A stretch of DNA of 64,000 nt from Singulisphaera sp. (GTDB lineage Bacteria; Planctomycetota; Planctomycetia; Isosphaerales; Isosphaeraceae). The stretch lies in assembly GCA_027451445.1 (NCBI GenBank), contig DAIDJG010000020.1:1-64000 (forward strand), written 5' to 3'. Positions 24,095-33,524 of the stretch are shown piece after piece. Numbering within the stretch: position 1 is the stretch's first letter; every line of letters begins with the position of its first letter. Both the position numbers and the translations under genes were made by a program. Under the pieces are notes generated by a model. It ran no database searches and had not been told where the DNA came from. It saw only the letters and a list, made by a program, of their open reading frames with translations.

Positions 24095-25183
24095 ATGCAA
24101 GTGCTGAAAAGGCGCCACGGTTTCACCTTGATCGAACTCCTGGTCGTCATTGCGATTATCGCGGTTTTGATCGCGTTGCTGCTGCCGGCCGTGCAGGCAG
24201 CGCGCGAAGCGGCGCGGCGAGCCCAGTGCACCAACAACCTGAAGCAGATTGGTCTGGCCCTCCACAACTACGTTTCGGCAAACAACGTCTTCTCGCCGGG
24301 GCGGGTCAACACCCACATCTCGGGCCTTGGCGACTGCTGGGGCGCGTACTCCCAGCTCCTCGGTCAACTGGAGCAGCAGTCGATCTTCAACTCGTTCAAC
24401 TTCTTCTTCGCCCCCGACACCGACCCGACCACCACCGCCGCCGCAGCCAACTCAACGGGGTTCATGAACAACATCAATTCGCTGATCTGCCCTTCCGACC
24501 CCGCCCCGACGAACCTCGTGCAGATCGCCGGCGGGTTCTACGGGGTACATAATTATAATATGTGCACTGGATCAACATACGCTCTCGCTCAGAATCCTCT
24601 GACGACGAGCGGAGCCGGCATCCCTGCGAACGGCGTGTTTTTCGAGAACGTCGCCGTGTCGATCGCGATGATCACCGACGGGACGTCGGGGACGGTCGCG
24701 GTGGCGGACACGTTGCGGTCGACGGCCGGCTCACCTCCAGGCGCGAACAACCTGGCGTTCTTCCAGCAGAACCCGCTGAGTGGTTTCGTGGTCACGGGCG
24801 ACAACAAGACGTCGGGACCACCGCTCACCTCCGACGCCGACTACCAGGCGATGTGCCTGACCAATTCGCCCCCGCAGTTTCAGGCCACGCGTGGGGTGCG
24901 CTGGCACTTCGGAGCCCCCGGGCACAGCCTGTTCAACACGCGCCGGCCTCCCAATGACCGCGGTTACGACTGCCGCGGCGGCCTGCCGCACAGCGACAAG
25001 TCGGACCCGAACTGGAGCTACCTCTCGCTCAACGTCACCGCGAGGAGCCAGCACCCCGGCGGGGCCAATGTGCTCATGTGCGACGGCCACGTGATGTTCG
25101 TCAAGAACTCGGTCAGCGTCACGGTCTGGCAGGCCGTCGGCAGCCGCAACGGGGGCGAGGTCGTGAGCAGCGACAGCTTCTAG
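24095..25183 (+). CDS. DUF1559 prepilin-like protein
   Basis: Type IV pilin-like protein of the planctomycete DUF1559 family. The start is ATG at 24095 (GAGGGGG 6 nt upstream), 362 residues. The prepilin signal is [20 protein letters not shown] (about residues 7-26) with glutamate at +5, then a long N-terminal helix ([20 protein letters not shown]). The rest is the globular DUF1559 domain, ending in the family's C-terminal H-x9-DG region ([16 protein letters not shown]). Planctomycetes carry very many copies per genome; role in surface structures or secretion is inferred. It stands alone. Conserved cysteines occur late (CRGG). Confidence 0.92.
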   Translation: MQVLKRRHGFTLIELLVVIAIIAVLIALLLPAVQAAREAARRAQCTNNLKQIGLALHNYVSANNVFSPGRVNTHISGLGDCWGAYSQLLGQLEQQSIFNSFNFFFAPDTDPTTTAAAANSTGFMNNINSLICPSDPAPTNLVQIAGGFYGVHNYNMCTGSTYALAQNPLTTSGAGIPANGVFFENVAVSIAMITDGTSGTVAVADTLRSTAGSPPGANNLAFFQQNPLSGFVVTGDNKTSGPPLTSDADYQAMCLTNSPPQFQATRGVRWHFGAPGHSLFNTRRPPNDRGYDCRGGLPHSDKSDPNWSYLSLNVTARSQHPGGANVLMCDGHVMFVKNSVSVTVWQAVGSRNGGEVVSSDSF

Positions 25184-25256
25184 ATGCGTTCATGTTCGGA
25201 TTACGCACGGTATCGCGTCGTGCCACTCCTTCGAAAGCGGAGGGAATCTCATAACT

Positions 25257-25435
25257 CCCCCCCTTGGGAATTCTGAAGTTGCGCGTTTTGATCGAACCGC
25301 ACGGAAAACGCGATGCGGCAGCGAAAGTCGACTCTCGCTGCCCGTACACCCGCAATCGTCCATTCTCCGCGAACGCTCAGCCCCGGCGCAGGGGGCGACG
25401 CAGTACGCGCAACTTCAGAACTTGGGAAGGGGGGG
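25257..25435. repeat. Inverted repeat just 3' of the dead IS4-type transposase
   Basis: Arms 25257-25285 (CCCCCCCTTGGGAATTCTGA...GCGCG) and 25406-25435 (CGCGCAACTTCAGAACTTGG...GGGGGG) are near-perfect complements. The 180-bp unit between the DUF1559 gene and the transposase has no protein. It is MITE-like; the right arm ends 9 bp before the transposase stop, so it could also represent IS end sequence. Confidence 0.55.
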
Positions 25436-25443
25436 CTGGGGGC

Positions 25444-26845
25444 TCACTGGGGTAGGTTTTTGTTTGATGGGTTGGCATGCCCCGTACGTCGTGGCGTGCG
25501 AACGATGGTCGGCCAACGTTCGGGATACGAATTCTCGAGGTTCGGGAATCGGCTTTCGAGAAACGCGGCTTGAACCACTGCAATTCCTTGTTGGAGGATG
25601 CTAACCTTTCGGTCGGTGTTGATGCTTTCCGGGCGCTCTTTGGAATGCTTTGCGACATGTCGATCTGGATCGGTCTCCTGGCAGTCTCTCTCATAATCGT
25701 GTTCTCCTCCCACGGCGACCACGCAGAGACTCGCCACAGCCATGGCCAACCAGATTCGGCTGGCGCGCTCGGGAATCGTGATCCGTGTCTTCTGCCATTG
25801 CCATCCCGTCGATTTGAATTGCTCGAAACCATGCTCGATCCACGCCCGCAGTCCGTACCGTGCAACTTTGGCGTGCCGTAGACTTAGAGTCCGTCCCGGA
25901 AGTGAAGCGGAGCCGGAAAAGGGGGGACTGGCTCCGAGTCTTCGAGGTGCCTGTCCCCCTTTTCCGGCGGAGCGAGAGCGTGAAAATGGGGACAGGCACC
26001 GTCCGAAGACGTCCGGAGCCAGTCCCCATTTCCACGCTTCTCGCACTATCGGGACAGACTCTTAGATCGGTCAAAACGTACCAGCCGTCCTTGTACCCTT
26101 CGGCCCAATAGGCCAAAAGTGTACACGCCAAACAGCTTTGGGGCGTGCTGGGAAACGCGATCCCTCGGCCCGTCCAACTCTGGCCTGCGCGGCATACGAA
26201 ATGGCGGAATTTCTGGAGTTTGGTACAGCCGTTGGGGAGGAAAGTACCGCCGTGCGTGACGCGCAGTACGGGATGCCAGCCGAAGGCGACGATCACCTGA
26301 AACAGCCACCGGGCGTATAACCCGCGGTCGGTCATGACGATCACCGACCACGAAGGAGGAACTTCGTTGGCGAACCGGCGCAACAGCTCGAGCCATCCGG
26401 GTCTCCAGGAATGTCGTTTGTTTCCCGGAAGAATCTTTCAAGCCACTGGGATCGCACTGCCCCGGTAGACCACGCTCAGGGAGAGAACAGTTAAGCAGTC
26501 GGCCCGAGTCGTTGCATCGAGCACCAACGCCAGTTGCGGATTTGGCCAGTCTTTGAGAATCCAGGCCAACAACGGGGAGAAACAGGACGAAACATCAAAC
26601 TCGCGACGATGATCTCCGGTCTTGGTGGGGGCCTCCTTATACCATTCGCAGAGCCGCTGACGAACCGTCTCATGGCGCTTTTTCAAAATCGGATCGAGCG
26701 TGTTGGCAACCGCTGAAAGCGTACACCGATGGGCGAACACGATCCCGAAGCTCCAGAGCGCCAGGACCGCCTGCGGCGTGCTCAAATGCGGAAAATGAGC
26801 GGAGACCTCGACGGTCCACTCGTAGAGTGGAACGAGGCGAGACAT
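25444..26845 (-). pseudogene. Broken IS4-type transposase
   Basis: DDE transposase of the IS4/DDE_Tnp_1 type, inactive. The first segment (26845 to 26438) opens MSRLVPLYEWTVEVSAHFPH and carries LALVLDATTRADCLTVLSLS, with the first catalytic aspartate in VLDAT. It ends at TGA 26438-26440, in a position where the phase continues: the next codons read KILPGNKRHSWRPGWLELLR, so a TGG to TGA change explains it. The second segment continues in frame (IVMTDRGLYAR, second aspartate) to YKDGWYVLTDL, where a 181-bp MITE interrupts it. The last segment (YGLRAWIEHGFEQFKSTGWQ) holds the E-box helix and runs to 25444. Terminal inverted repeats of the IS could not be fixed. Confidence 0.85.
25884..26064. mobile_element. 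MITE inserted in the transposase
   Basis: Terminal inverted repeats of about 20 bp: left TTAGAGTCCGTCCCGGAAGTG, right CACTATCGGGACAGACTCTTA (a few mismatches), each flanked by TTA/TA that may be a target duplication of the IS630/Tc1 TA type. Internal arms GGGGACTGGCTCCGAGTC... and ...GGAGCCAGTCCCC, plus GGGGACAGGCACC, form further palindromes. The unit has no reading frame of its own and it shifts the transposase frame. Confidence 0.75.
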
Positions 26846-26941
26846 CCCTGCGCTCCATTACAGGGGAGTAGCCATTTCCAGCCTCCGTTGTAATGATCGC
26901 GAGATGTCTCGCCAACCTCCAATGAATTTACTATTACTCAT

Positions 26942-27397
26942 TTATGTTATATAAACGTATCGAACAAAAATGGCACACGTCTCTTCGATCGTCAACGTAC
27001 CTCGGAACGCCGGCATGCACGCTCCGCGGCCTTCGATGACGATGCGCGCGATCTGCGGATCGGGGCGAGACGTCTGCCAGCGGGGTTCGGTGAAGTTGGG
27101 CACGTCGGGGATGTCGCACACGCCCCGTCCATCGACGCCGTGGCAGCGGACGCAATAGCGGTTGTAGAGCGACATGACCACGCGCGGTTGCTGATCGGGG
27201 CTTCGTACCCAGTGCCACTCACCGGCCCACTCCGCCGATTGGACGCACTGACCCGGCCCGCAGCCCGCGTGCCCACAGTGCTTCTTCCACGGCCAATTCC
27301 ACCCGGCTGAGGCCGCAGGAACCATGGCAAAGGCCAGCAGGAACACTCCGACGACTCCGCCCAACGCAAGCTTATAAGATTGAGGGCGACGGACCAT
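26942..27397 (-). CDS. Exported c-type cytochrome
   Basis: Predicted electron carrier outside the cytoplasm. The start is ATG 27397 (AGGGAG about 9 nt upstream; ATGs at 27403 and 27406 are too close to it), giving 151 residues. A signal peptide LALGGVVGVFLLAFAMVPAA ends at about residue 30. One heme-binding CxxCH is present, YCVRCHGVDGRG (about 85-96), followed by DIPDVPNFTEPRWQ and a late methionine in CMPAFRGTLT that can serve as the axial ligand. Several further cysteines (KKHCGHAGCGPGQC) precede it. It is monocistronic and converges on the dead IS. Confidence 0.75.
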   Translation of the reverse strand: MVRRPQSYKLALGGVVGVFLLAFAMVPAASAGWNWPWKKHCGHAGCGPGQCVQSAEWAGEWHWVRSPDQQPRVVMSLYNRYCVRCHGVDGRGVCDIPDVPNFTEPRWQTSRPDPQIARIVIEGRGACMPAFRGTLTIEETCAIFVRYVYIT

Positions 27398-27720
27398 TGC
27401 CATCATCTCCCTCTTGTAAGTGTTTTTCGCGAGCGCATCCGAATGGCCGTTCAGAAGGGCCACGGATAGGGGATATTCTCAAAATATCGGATGCCGGTAC
27501 CGGTTATCGCGAGCGAAACGGCGGTCTCAACCTCGGGTGTTTCATCCCAAACGGGCGCCGGCCGTCGAAAACTTTTTCGCCCCCCTGTCGACGAATCGTC
27601 TTCGACCGCGTTTCTCAACGCAACGAGGCTGCGACGACTCATGATTGCAGTCACATCGAAGAGCGTTGCATATTAATTTAACAACTCTATGGGACTTATC
27701 CGAGTCGAGGAGAGAACGCG

Positions 27721-28800
27721 ATGAACGGCCGGATTTCCGCTTCCATTCGCTGGCTCTTGGGCGGTCGAACGGATTCCAGGCGAGCGCGCAGCCACAAGGC
27801 GCGACCGGCGTGCTGGGGGTTTGATGCGCTCGAGGGACGCGTGGTGCTCTCGACCGGGCCGGCCCCCACGCTCGGGGGAAGCCTGGCGATCCTGGGCGTG
27901 ATTCCGTCCACTGCACCTCCGCCGCAGGCGACTGCCGGATCGCAGCTCGCCAAGGACGTCGCGAAGCTTCAAAGCGATACGCTCGCGGTGCAGAGCAAGT
28001 CGAGCGTCACCGTCGCGCAACTCACAGCGCTCAGGGGCGACGACAACGGTCTGGACAGCATCGTCACCAACGGCCAAACCCTGATGACGGCCCAGACCGC
28101 CCTCGTCAACGCCGTATTGGCCGGCAATCCCAGCGCGGCTCAGAGCCAGTTCGCCGCCGCATTCAGCGGGACGGCCACCTCCAACCAGATCAACAAGGCG
28201 TTCAACGACGAAGTGAACATCGTCAAGAGCTCGCACATCACGCCAGCAGCCCTCAGCACAATCGCGGCCGACAATGCCGCCGTTCAAAAAGACCTGGCCG
28301 GCACGACGCCTCCCCCACCGCCGCCTCCGCCGCCACCCCCACCGGCCGGCTCGCAGCTCGCCAAGGACACCGCCAAGCTCCAGGCCGATGTTCTGGCCGT
28401 GCAGAGCAAGTCGGGCGTCACCGTGGCCGAGCTCACCGCGCTCGGCGGCGACGATCAGGCCATCGCGGCCACCGGATTCAAGTTCAACGGCGCAGCGATC
28501 ATCAAGGCCCAGACCGACCTCGCCAACGCCGTCCTGGCCGGGAATCCGAGCACAGCCCAGGCGGAGTTCGTCGCCCTCTTCGGCGGCAAGGTCCCCGCGA
28601 GCGTTGTCACCAAGGCGTTCAACGACGAGGTACAGATCATCAAGGACTCACACATCACGACCGCCGCCCTCAACGCGATCGCCGCCGACGTCACCGCCAT
28701 TCAGAAAGATCTGGCCAGCCAGTCAGGATCGAACACCAACACGCCCCCGCCCCCCAGCCTCGGAGGCAGCCTCGGAATCCTGGGCGTGATCCCGAGCTGA
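27721..28800 (+). CDS. Secreted protein with duplicated domain around a poly-proline linker
   Basis: The 359-residue product begins with a basic region and the planctomycete motif LDALEGRVVLS (about residues 37-47). After it comes LGGSLAILGVIPS; the same peptide in almost identical form (LGGSLGILGVIPS) ends the protein. Between lie two copies of a roughly 115-residue helical domain: GSQLAKDVAKLQSDTLAVQS (about 78) and GSQLAKDTAKLQADVLAVQS (about 210), each ending SHIT.AAL..IAADN/VAA.QKDLA. They are joined by 12 prolines (about 194-205). The start follows a GAGGAGAGAACGCG site. Function unknown; the duplication is clear at DNA level too. Confidence 0.7.
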   Translation: MNGRISASIRWLLGGRTDSRRARSHKARPACWGFDALEGRVVLSTGPAPTLGGSLAILGVIPSTAPPPQATAGSQLAKDVAKLQSDTLAVQSKSSVTVAQLTALRGDDNGLDSIVTNGQTLMTAQTALVNAVLAGNPSAAQSQFAAAFSGTATSNQINKAFNDEVNIVKSSHITPAALSTIAADNAAVQKDLAGTTPPPPPPPPPPPPAGSQLAKDTAKLQADVLAVQSKSGVTVAELTALGGDDQAIAATGFKFNGAAIIKAQTDLANAVLAGNPSTAQAEFVALFGGKVPASVVTKAFNDEVQIIKDSHITTAALNAIAADVTAIQKDLASQSGSNTNTPPPPSLGGSLGILGVIPS

Positions 28801-29289
28801 AGCTGACCACGGACGGGACTCATGTCACGGCAGGGTCGCAAATGGCGGTGAGGTGCCTCTCAACACCGAATTGGGGGGCATCTCGCCGCCGTTCCGTGCG
28901 CGTTGACGAATCGCGTCGGTCGAGTTCCCTGGAATGCCCCAAGACCCGCGCATCCCATCACGTGTGTGATTGGTGAGCCAACCCTCGTCAGGCTCGTCGA
29001 AAAAAATCCCGTTCGAACAGAATCTCGGGACCAAACTCTGGACCGCAGCGCTCGTACATAGTAATGTGGGAACTGCACCAAACAATGCAACCACACCCAC
29101 ACTCATGGCCTAAGGTCCGCTTGCCATGAGTACTGTGCCTTTTTCTCTTCCCTGGGCGCAACCCGCTGTTACGGCGTGGTAGCTGGGAACGGACAGACCG
29201 ACAAACCTTCCTCCCGCTTCACCTCTCCCCCGAGAGGTCAGATCTGATCGACTCTCGTGAACTTTTGATCCAAAGGGATTAAGAAATCC
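28801..29289. other. Intergenic region without recognised gene
   Basis: About 490 bp between the duplicated-domain gene and the PVC cytochrome gene. Open frames here are short and show no ribosome binding site or protein-like composition. I see no hairpin or repeat of note. Confidence 0.35.
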
Positions 29290-32200
29290 ATGGCAGACCG
29301 TCTGTCCCGTAAATCCTGCGCGCCCGTTGTCCGCCGTTTGGCCCAGACGGCGGCGCTACTGGGATTGGCGGCAGCGATCGGGATCGGCTGGTCCGTGCGA
29401 CGCGGCCTGCCGTCGTTCCAAACGGCAGTTTCCTCGACGTACGTCAGCACATCGTCACAGCCTGCGGTTGAGGAAGTCATCCTCGAGTCGACAGCGGAAC
29501 CCGAACCGGGGGATACTCTGCCGCTCTCTCTTCCCGCGGGATACACGGCCGAGCGAATCGCCGCGCACCCGCTCATCAAGCACCCCATGTTCGCTTGCTT
29601 CGATGACCGCGGCCGCCTTTATGTGGCGTGCTCGACGGGGACGAATCTCGATCCCCAAGCGCGGAGTGCCGACCCGCCGGACATGATCCGCCGCCTTGAA
29701 GACCGGGACGGGGACGGCCGGTTCGAGAGAAGCGTCGTGTTTGCCGACAGACTGACGTTTCCGCAAGGGATTCTCTGGCACGATGGCGCGATCTATACGG
29801 CCTCGCCGCCGAGCCTCTGGAAGCTGGAGGACCGCGACGGCGACGGGGTTGCCGACCATCGCGAGGAACTCGCGACCGGCTTCCCGTTCACGGGCATCGC
29901 CGACGATATGCACGGACCGAGCCTCGGTCCGGACGGCCGGATTTACTGGGGCACGGGCCGGTTCCCCCACGAGATCCGCAAGCCGGGAGGACCGGTGATC
30001 CACCAGGGAAGCTCGCCGCTCATCCTGCGCTGCCGGACGGATGGGAGCGAGCTCGAAGTCTTCAGCGCGGCGATGGGAAATCCCGTGAAGCTGGCCTTCA
30101 GCGACGAGGGCGAGCCCTTCGCCAGCGGGACCTTCTTCGCGCCGGTCGAGATGGGAGTCGGCCTGCGCGATGCAGTCATTCATTGCGTCGAAGGGGGCGT
30201 TTACCCCGTCCGCGGTTGTGAATTCTTTGAACTGAACCGAACGGGCCCCTTGCTTCCTGCTGTCGCCCAACTTGGCCTGGCGGCCGTATCAGGGATCACG
30301 CGCGGCCGGGGACCGGCGTTCGGGGGCGACGCCACGCCTATCCTCTACGCCGCGCAGTTTAATACGCACTCGGTTCCCCGCCTGAAGCTGAAGCGCGAAG
30401 GGTCCACCTTTGCGGCCTCAATCGAGCAATTCCTGGAATCCGAGGCTTCCGACTTCCACCCGACCGACGTCGTCGAAGACGCCGATGGCTCGCTGCTGGT
30501 CATCGACACCGGAGCCTGGTTCAAGCATTGCCCGACCTCGCAGATCGACCGTCAAAACGTGTTCGGGGGAATCTACCGCATTCGCCCCCAAGCGGCCTCG
30601 AAGACGGAAGATCCATGGGGAAAAGCGATTGCGTGGGACCACCTGGACACCAGGGGCCTTACCGAGCGCCTCGACGATCCCCGGTTCGCCGTGCAGGACA
30701 AGGCGGTCGCACGGTTGTCGGCGGCCGGAGCGAAGGCCATCCCGGCGCTCTCGAATGCGATCCGGAAGGGGCGCACGGCCCTCTCGCGACGCAACGCCGT
30801 CTGGGCCCTGGGACGGATCGATGCGCCCGCGGCTCGTGAGGCGGCCAACCAGGGTTTGTCGGACGCCGATGCAGGCGTTCGCACCGCCGCCGCGCACGTC
30901 GCGGGGTTGAATCGCGACCCTCGGGCCGTCGCTCGCCTCGAAACGATCTGCACGAGTGATGTTCCCGCAGCGCGCCGAGAGGCGGCGACGGCCCTCGGCC
31001 GGATCGGCCGTCCAGGCGCTGTACCTGCACTGCTGGCCGCCGTTCGAGGGACGCCGGACCGATTTGTCGAACACGCGGCGATCGATGCATTGATCCGCCT
31101 CGACGACCCCGAAGCGACCCGGAACGGCCTGACCGCCTCCGACCCCTCCCAGCGACGTGCCGCAGTGGTCGCCCTCATCCAGATGAATCACGGCGGACTG
31201 ACCCCGGGCCTGGCGGCTGGGGTGTTCGATCGGAGCGACCCCGACCTCCAGGACGCTGTGATGGGCGTTCTCGGTTCCCGCCCCGAATTCGCGACCCTGA
31301 TGGCGGGTGTACTCCGGGGGTGGCTCCAGCGTCCCGGGTTGTCGGGACCGCGGCTGGAATCGACGCGGCGGGTCCTGATGGCGAGTTGCCGCGACCGGGG
31401 CGTGCAAGACATGGTGGGTGGTCTGCTCGCAGCGCGCACGACACCGACGGCGTCACGCCTGCTCCTACTGGAGGTGATCGGTCAGGCGCCCGTGACGTCG
31501 ACACCGCAGACTTGGCACGACGCTCTCGCCAAAGTGCTCGCCGAAAATGACGAGCGGCTACTCGAGCAGGCCCTTACCGTTTACCGCAGCAAGCCGCTGA
31601 TGAGTTGCGATGCCGCCGTGCAACGGCTCGGGGGCGATCGCAGGAGGCCTGCCCATCTACGGGTCGCTGCGCTCGATGCGTACGCAACGCGTTTGGTCCG
31701 GCTCGACGTGGAAAGCTTTCATCTTCTGATCGCGTCGCTCGACTCCGAGGCTCCTCCGCTCCAGCGTCTTTCGGCGGCGCGAGCCCTGGGACGGGCGAGC
31801 CTCGACGACGAACAATTGCTGACGCTCGCCGGTGTGATCCATGACCTTGGCGCACTGGTGTTGCCCCGGATCCTGCCTGCGTTCGGCAAGAGTCGCAACC
31901 CGGCCGTCGGCGCCAGGCTGGTCGCCGCCCTGGGCAGCTCGCCCGGCTTTCGGAGCTTGAGCGCAGACGCCTTGCAGCACAGCCTGAAGGACTACCCGGA
32001 GGAAATTCAGCGACAGGCTGAGCCCCTGTCTCGTGAGTTGAATCTGGAGGTTGAGGAGAAGTCGAAGATCCTCGAAACACTTCTCCCTCAGGTTGCCAAC
32101 GGCGACCCGCGCCGGGGTCACGACGTGTTCCTGAGCGCGCGTGCCTCCTGCTCCACGTGCCACTCCGTCGGTTCGGAAGGGGGCCACGTCGGACCCGACC

Positions 32201-32517
32201 TCACCAACATTGGTAAGATCCGGACCGATCGCGACCTTCTGGAAGCGATCGTCTTCCCAAGCTCCAGCTTCGCCCGCGGTTTCGAGCCCTATCAAATCGC
32301 CACCCACGACGGGCGAGTATTTTCCGGAATCATCAAGCGCGAAAACGCCGACGCCCTCTTCCTGACCGGCGCCGACCGCCTCGAAACGGTGATCCCGCGC
32401 CAGGATGTCGAGCTCATCGAGCCCGCAACCGAGTCGGTCATGCCCCGGGGTCTCGACGCGAACCTGAGCCGCACGGAATTGGCGGACCTGATCGCGTTCC
32501 TCAAGGCGCTGCGTTGA
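29290..32517 (+). CDS. PVC-type propeller/HEAT/heme-binding protein
   Basis: Large exported protein of the planctomycete/verrucomicrobial membrane-bound dehydrogenase type. The 1075-residue product has a signal or anchor near residues 15-35 (LAQTAALLGLAAAIGIGW), a propeller-like part about 75-430 (PAGYTAERIAAHPLIKHPMF; PDMIRRLEDRDGDGRFERSV; KLEDRDGDGVADHREELATG), HEAT-type repeats about 450-750 (AIPALSNAIRKGRTALSRRN, DAGVRTAAAHVAGLNRDPRA) and a C-terminal heme module with CSTCHSVGSEGGHVGPDLT (CxxCH at about residue 955). GIIKRENADALFLTGAD and GLDANLSRTELADLIAFLKA near the end are the usual family finish. Substrate is unknown; such proteins are thought to oxidise sugars or other organics. No partner gene adjoins. 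Confidence 0.9.
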   Translation: MADRLSRKSCAPVVRRLAQTAALLGLAAAIGIGWSVRRGLPSFQTAVSSTYVSTSSQPAVEEVILESTAEPEPGDTLPLSLPAGYTAERIAAHPLIKHPMFACFDDRGRLYVACSTGTNLDPQARSADPPDMIRRLEDRDGDGRFERSVVFADRLTFPQGILWHDGAIYTASPPSLWKLEDRDGDGVADHREELATGFPFTGIADDMHGPSLGPDGRIYWGTGRFPHEIRKPGGPVIHQGSSPLILRCRTDGSELEVFSAAMGNPVKLAFSDEGEPFASGTFFAPVEMGVGLRDAVIHCVEGGVYPVRGCEFFELNRTGPLLPAVAQLGLAAVSGITRGRGPAFGGDATPILYAAQFNTHSVPRLKLKREGSTFAASIEQFLESEASDFHPTDVVEDADGSLLVIDTGAWFKHCPTSQIDRQNVFGGIYRIRPQAASKTEDPWGKAIAWDHLDTRGLTERLDDPRFAVQDKAVARLSAAGAKAIPALSNAIRKGRTALSRRNAVWALGRIDAPAAREAANQGLSDADAGVRTAAAHVAGLNRDPRAVARLETICTSDVPAARREAATALGRIGRPGAVPALLAAVRGTPDRFVEHAAIDALIRLDDPEATRNGLTASDPSQRRAAVVALIQMNHGGLTPGLAAGVFDRSDPDLQDAVMGVLGSRPEFATLMAGVLRGWLQRPGLSGPRLESTRRVLMASCRDRGVQDMVGGLLAARTTPTASRLLLLEVIGQAPVTSTPQTWHDALAKVLAENDERLLEQALTVYRSKPLMSCDAAVQRLGGDRRRPAHLRVAALDAYATRLVRLDVESFHLLIASLDSEAPPLQRLSAARALGRASLDDEQLLTLAGVIHDLGALVLPRILPAFGKSRNPAVGARLVAALGSSPGFRSLSADALQHSLKDYPEEIQRQAEPLSRELNLEVEEKSKILETLLPQVANGDPRRGHDVFLSARASCSTCHSVGSEGGHVGPDLTNIGKIRTDRDLLEAIVFPSSSFARGFEPYQIATHDGRVFSGIIKRENADALFLTGADRLETVIPRQDVELIEPATESVMPRGLDANLSRTELADLIAFLKALR

Positions 32518-32652
32518 GGAAGTCGAGGGGACGAGAATCGAGTCAGAGCGGCGGGAAAATAGCACGCTAGGGAACACGCTCGGAATGATTCCCCGATCTC
32601 CAACACGATCAAGAGGCAGGCGAGCTCAATTCGGGTGGTGATCGTAGTTGTC

Positions 32653-32878
32653 TTTGTCCCGTAGGGACATTTGATAATAGCCCAGCGTTTTAACGCTGGG
32701 GCGGCGACCGACTCACCCTATCATTCTCAGTGCCGGAGGGACGGTGGGAGAGTGCGTCGTGAAGCCCACCGCGTCGGTTTCAGGCGCCCCTACGGGGCAA
32801 ATAAAGAGGTTCCGCGGTTATCGCGTCGAACCCAGCGTTGAAACGCTGGGCTATTATCAAATGTCCCTACGGGACAAA
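32653..32878. repeat. Long inverted repeat (MITE-like)
   Basis: 48-bp arms at 32653-32700 and 32831-32878, near-perfect complements (TTTGTCCCGTAGGGACATTT... and its mirror). Each arm is itself built from two small palindromes: TGTCCC-GTA-GGGACA and CCCAGCGTT-AACGCTGGG. The 130-bp centre holds related CGGAGGGAC and CCCCTACGGGG pieces. No gene lies within. This kind of unit is common between genes in planctomycetes in my recollection. Confidence 0.8.
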
Positions 32879-32914
32879 TGCGAAACACGATCAAACCTCG
32901 TCCCGAATTCGTGG

Positions 32915-33184
32915 CTAGGAAAAGTCCCGACCACTCTGGGCCCGAACGATCGCCGCGTCTAACTCGTCGACGTCCGCGTCGGAGAGCCCCTGGTAGATGT
33001 TACACCATTCTGGCAACTCAATCGCTCTCGCCGCGCTCTCCGCGATCTCGCCATTCGGTAACGGTACGACCTGGATGATGAGCTGGTGGCCCGCGCTCAA
33101 TTCATGCCCCACAACACGCTCGAGAACCGAGCGGTCAGCCTGATCCAGATCACGGACGTTTTTCACGATGGATTCCATAGTCAT
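32915..33184 (-). CDS. Small hypothetical protein
   Basis: The 89-residue reading MTMESIVKNVRDLDQADRSVL...QIVPLPNGE..., starting at ATG 33184 (a second ATG at 33178), is more protein-like than the longer upstream extension. Composition: helix, two strands (HQLIIQVVPL), helix, and acidic tail (DADVDELDAAIVRAQSGRD). It could be a small antitoxin-like protein, as such chains often are, but no toxin is adjacent. No good ribosome binding site is seen. Confidence 0.5.
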   Translation of the reverse strand: MTMESIVKNVRDLDQADRSVLERVVGHELSAGHQLIIQVVPLPNGEIAESAARAIELPEWCNIYQGLSDADVDELDAAIVRAQSGRDFS

Positions 33185-33524
33185 AGTGTAGCAGGGGATG
33201 ACTCTCCGAGCGAGCCTATGCAATACCGGTATCCGAACACAGGACAAAACGCGTCCATCCATACCCAACGTATCGCATCACGTGTGCGCGAGTTCCGCGC
33301 TGCGCGAGGCTTGTCGCTCGACGCCCGCCGTTCCAACTGTGGGCGGCGCAACTGTGAAGCGCCTGGGCGATGGCTGCGACTTACTCGCATATTGATTCGA
33401 AAGGTTCAACGCGCTTGCGGCCACTTGCTCATCGACTGAGGGATTTCGTCGCGTTAAAATCCCCGGCACGTGCGGGCGCTGAACGATGAGATCGAATCGG
33501 ACTCACGGCGGTCGAGAGGTCCCC

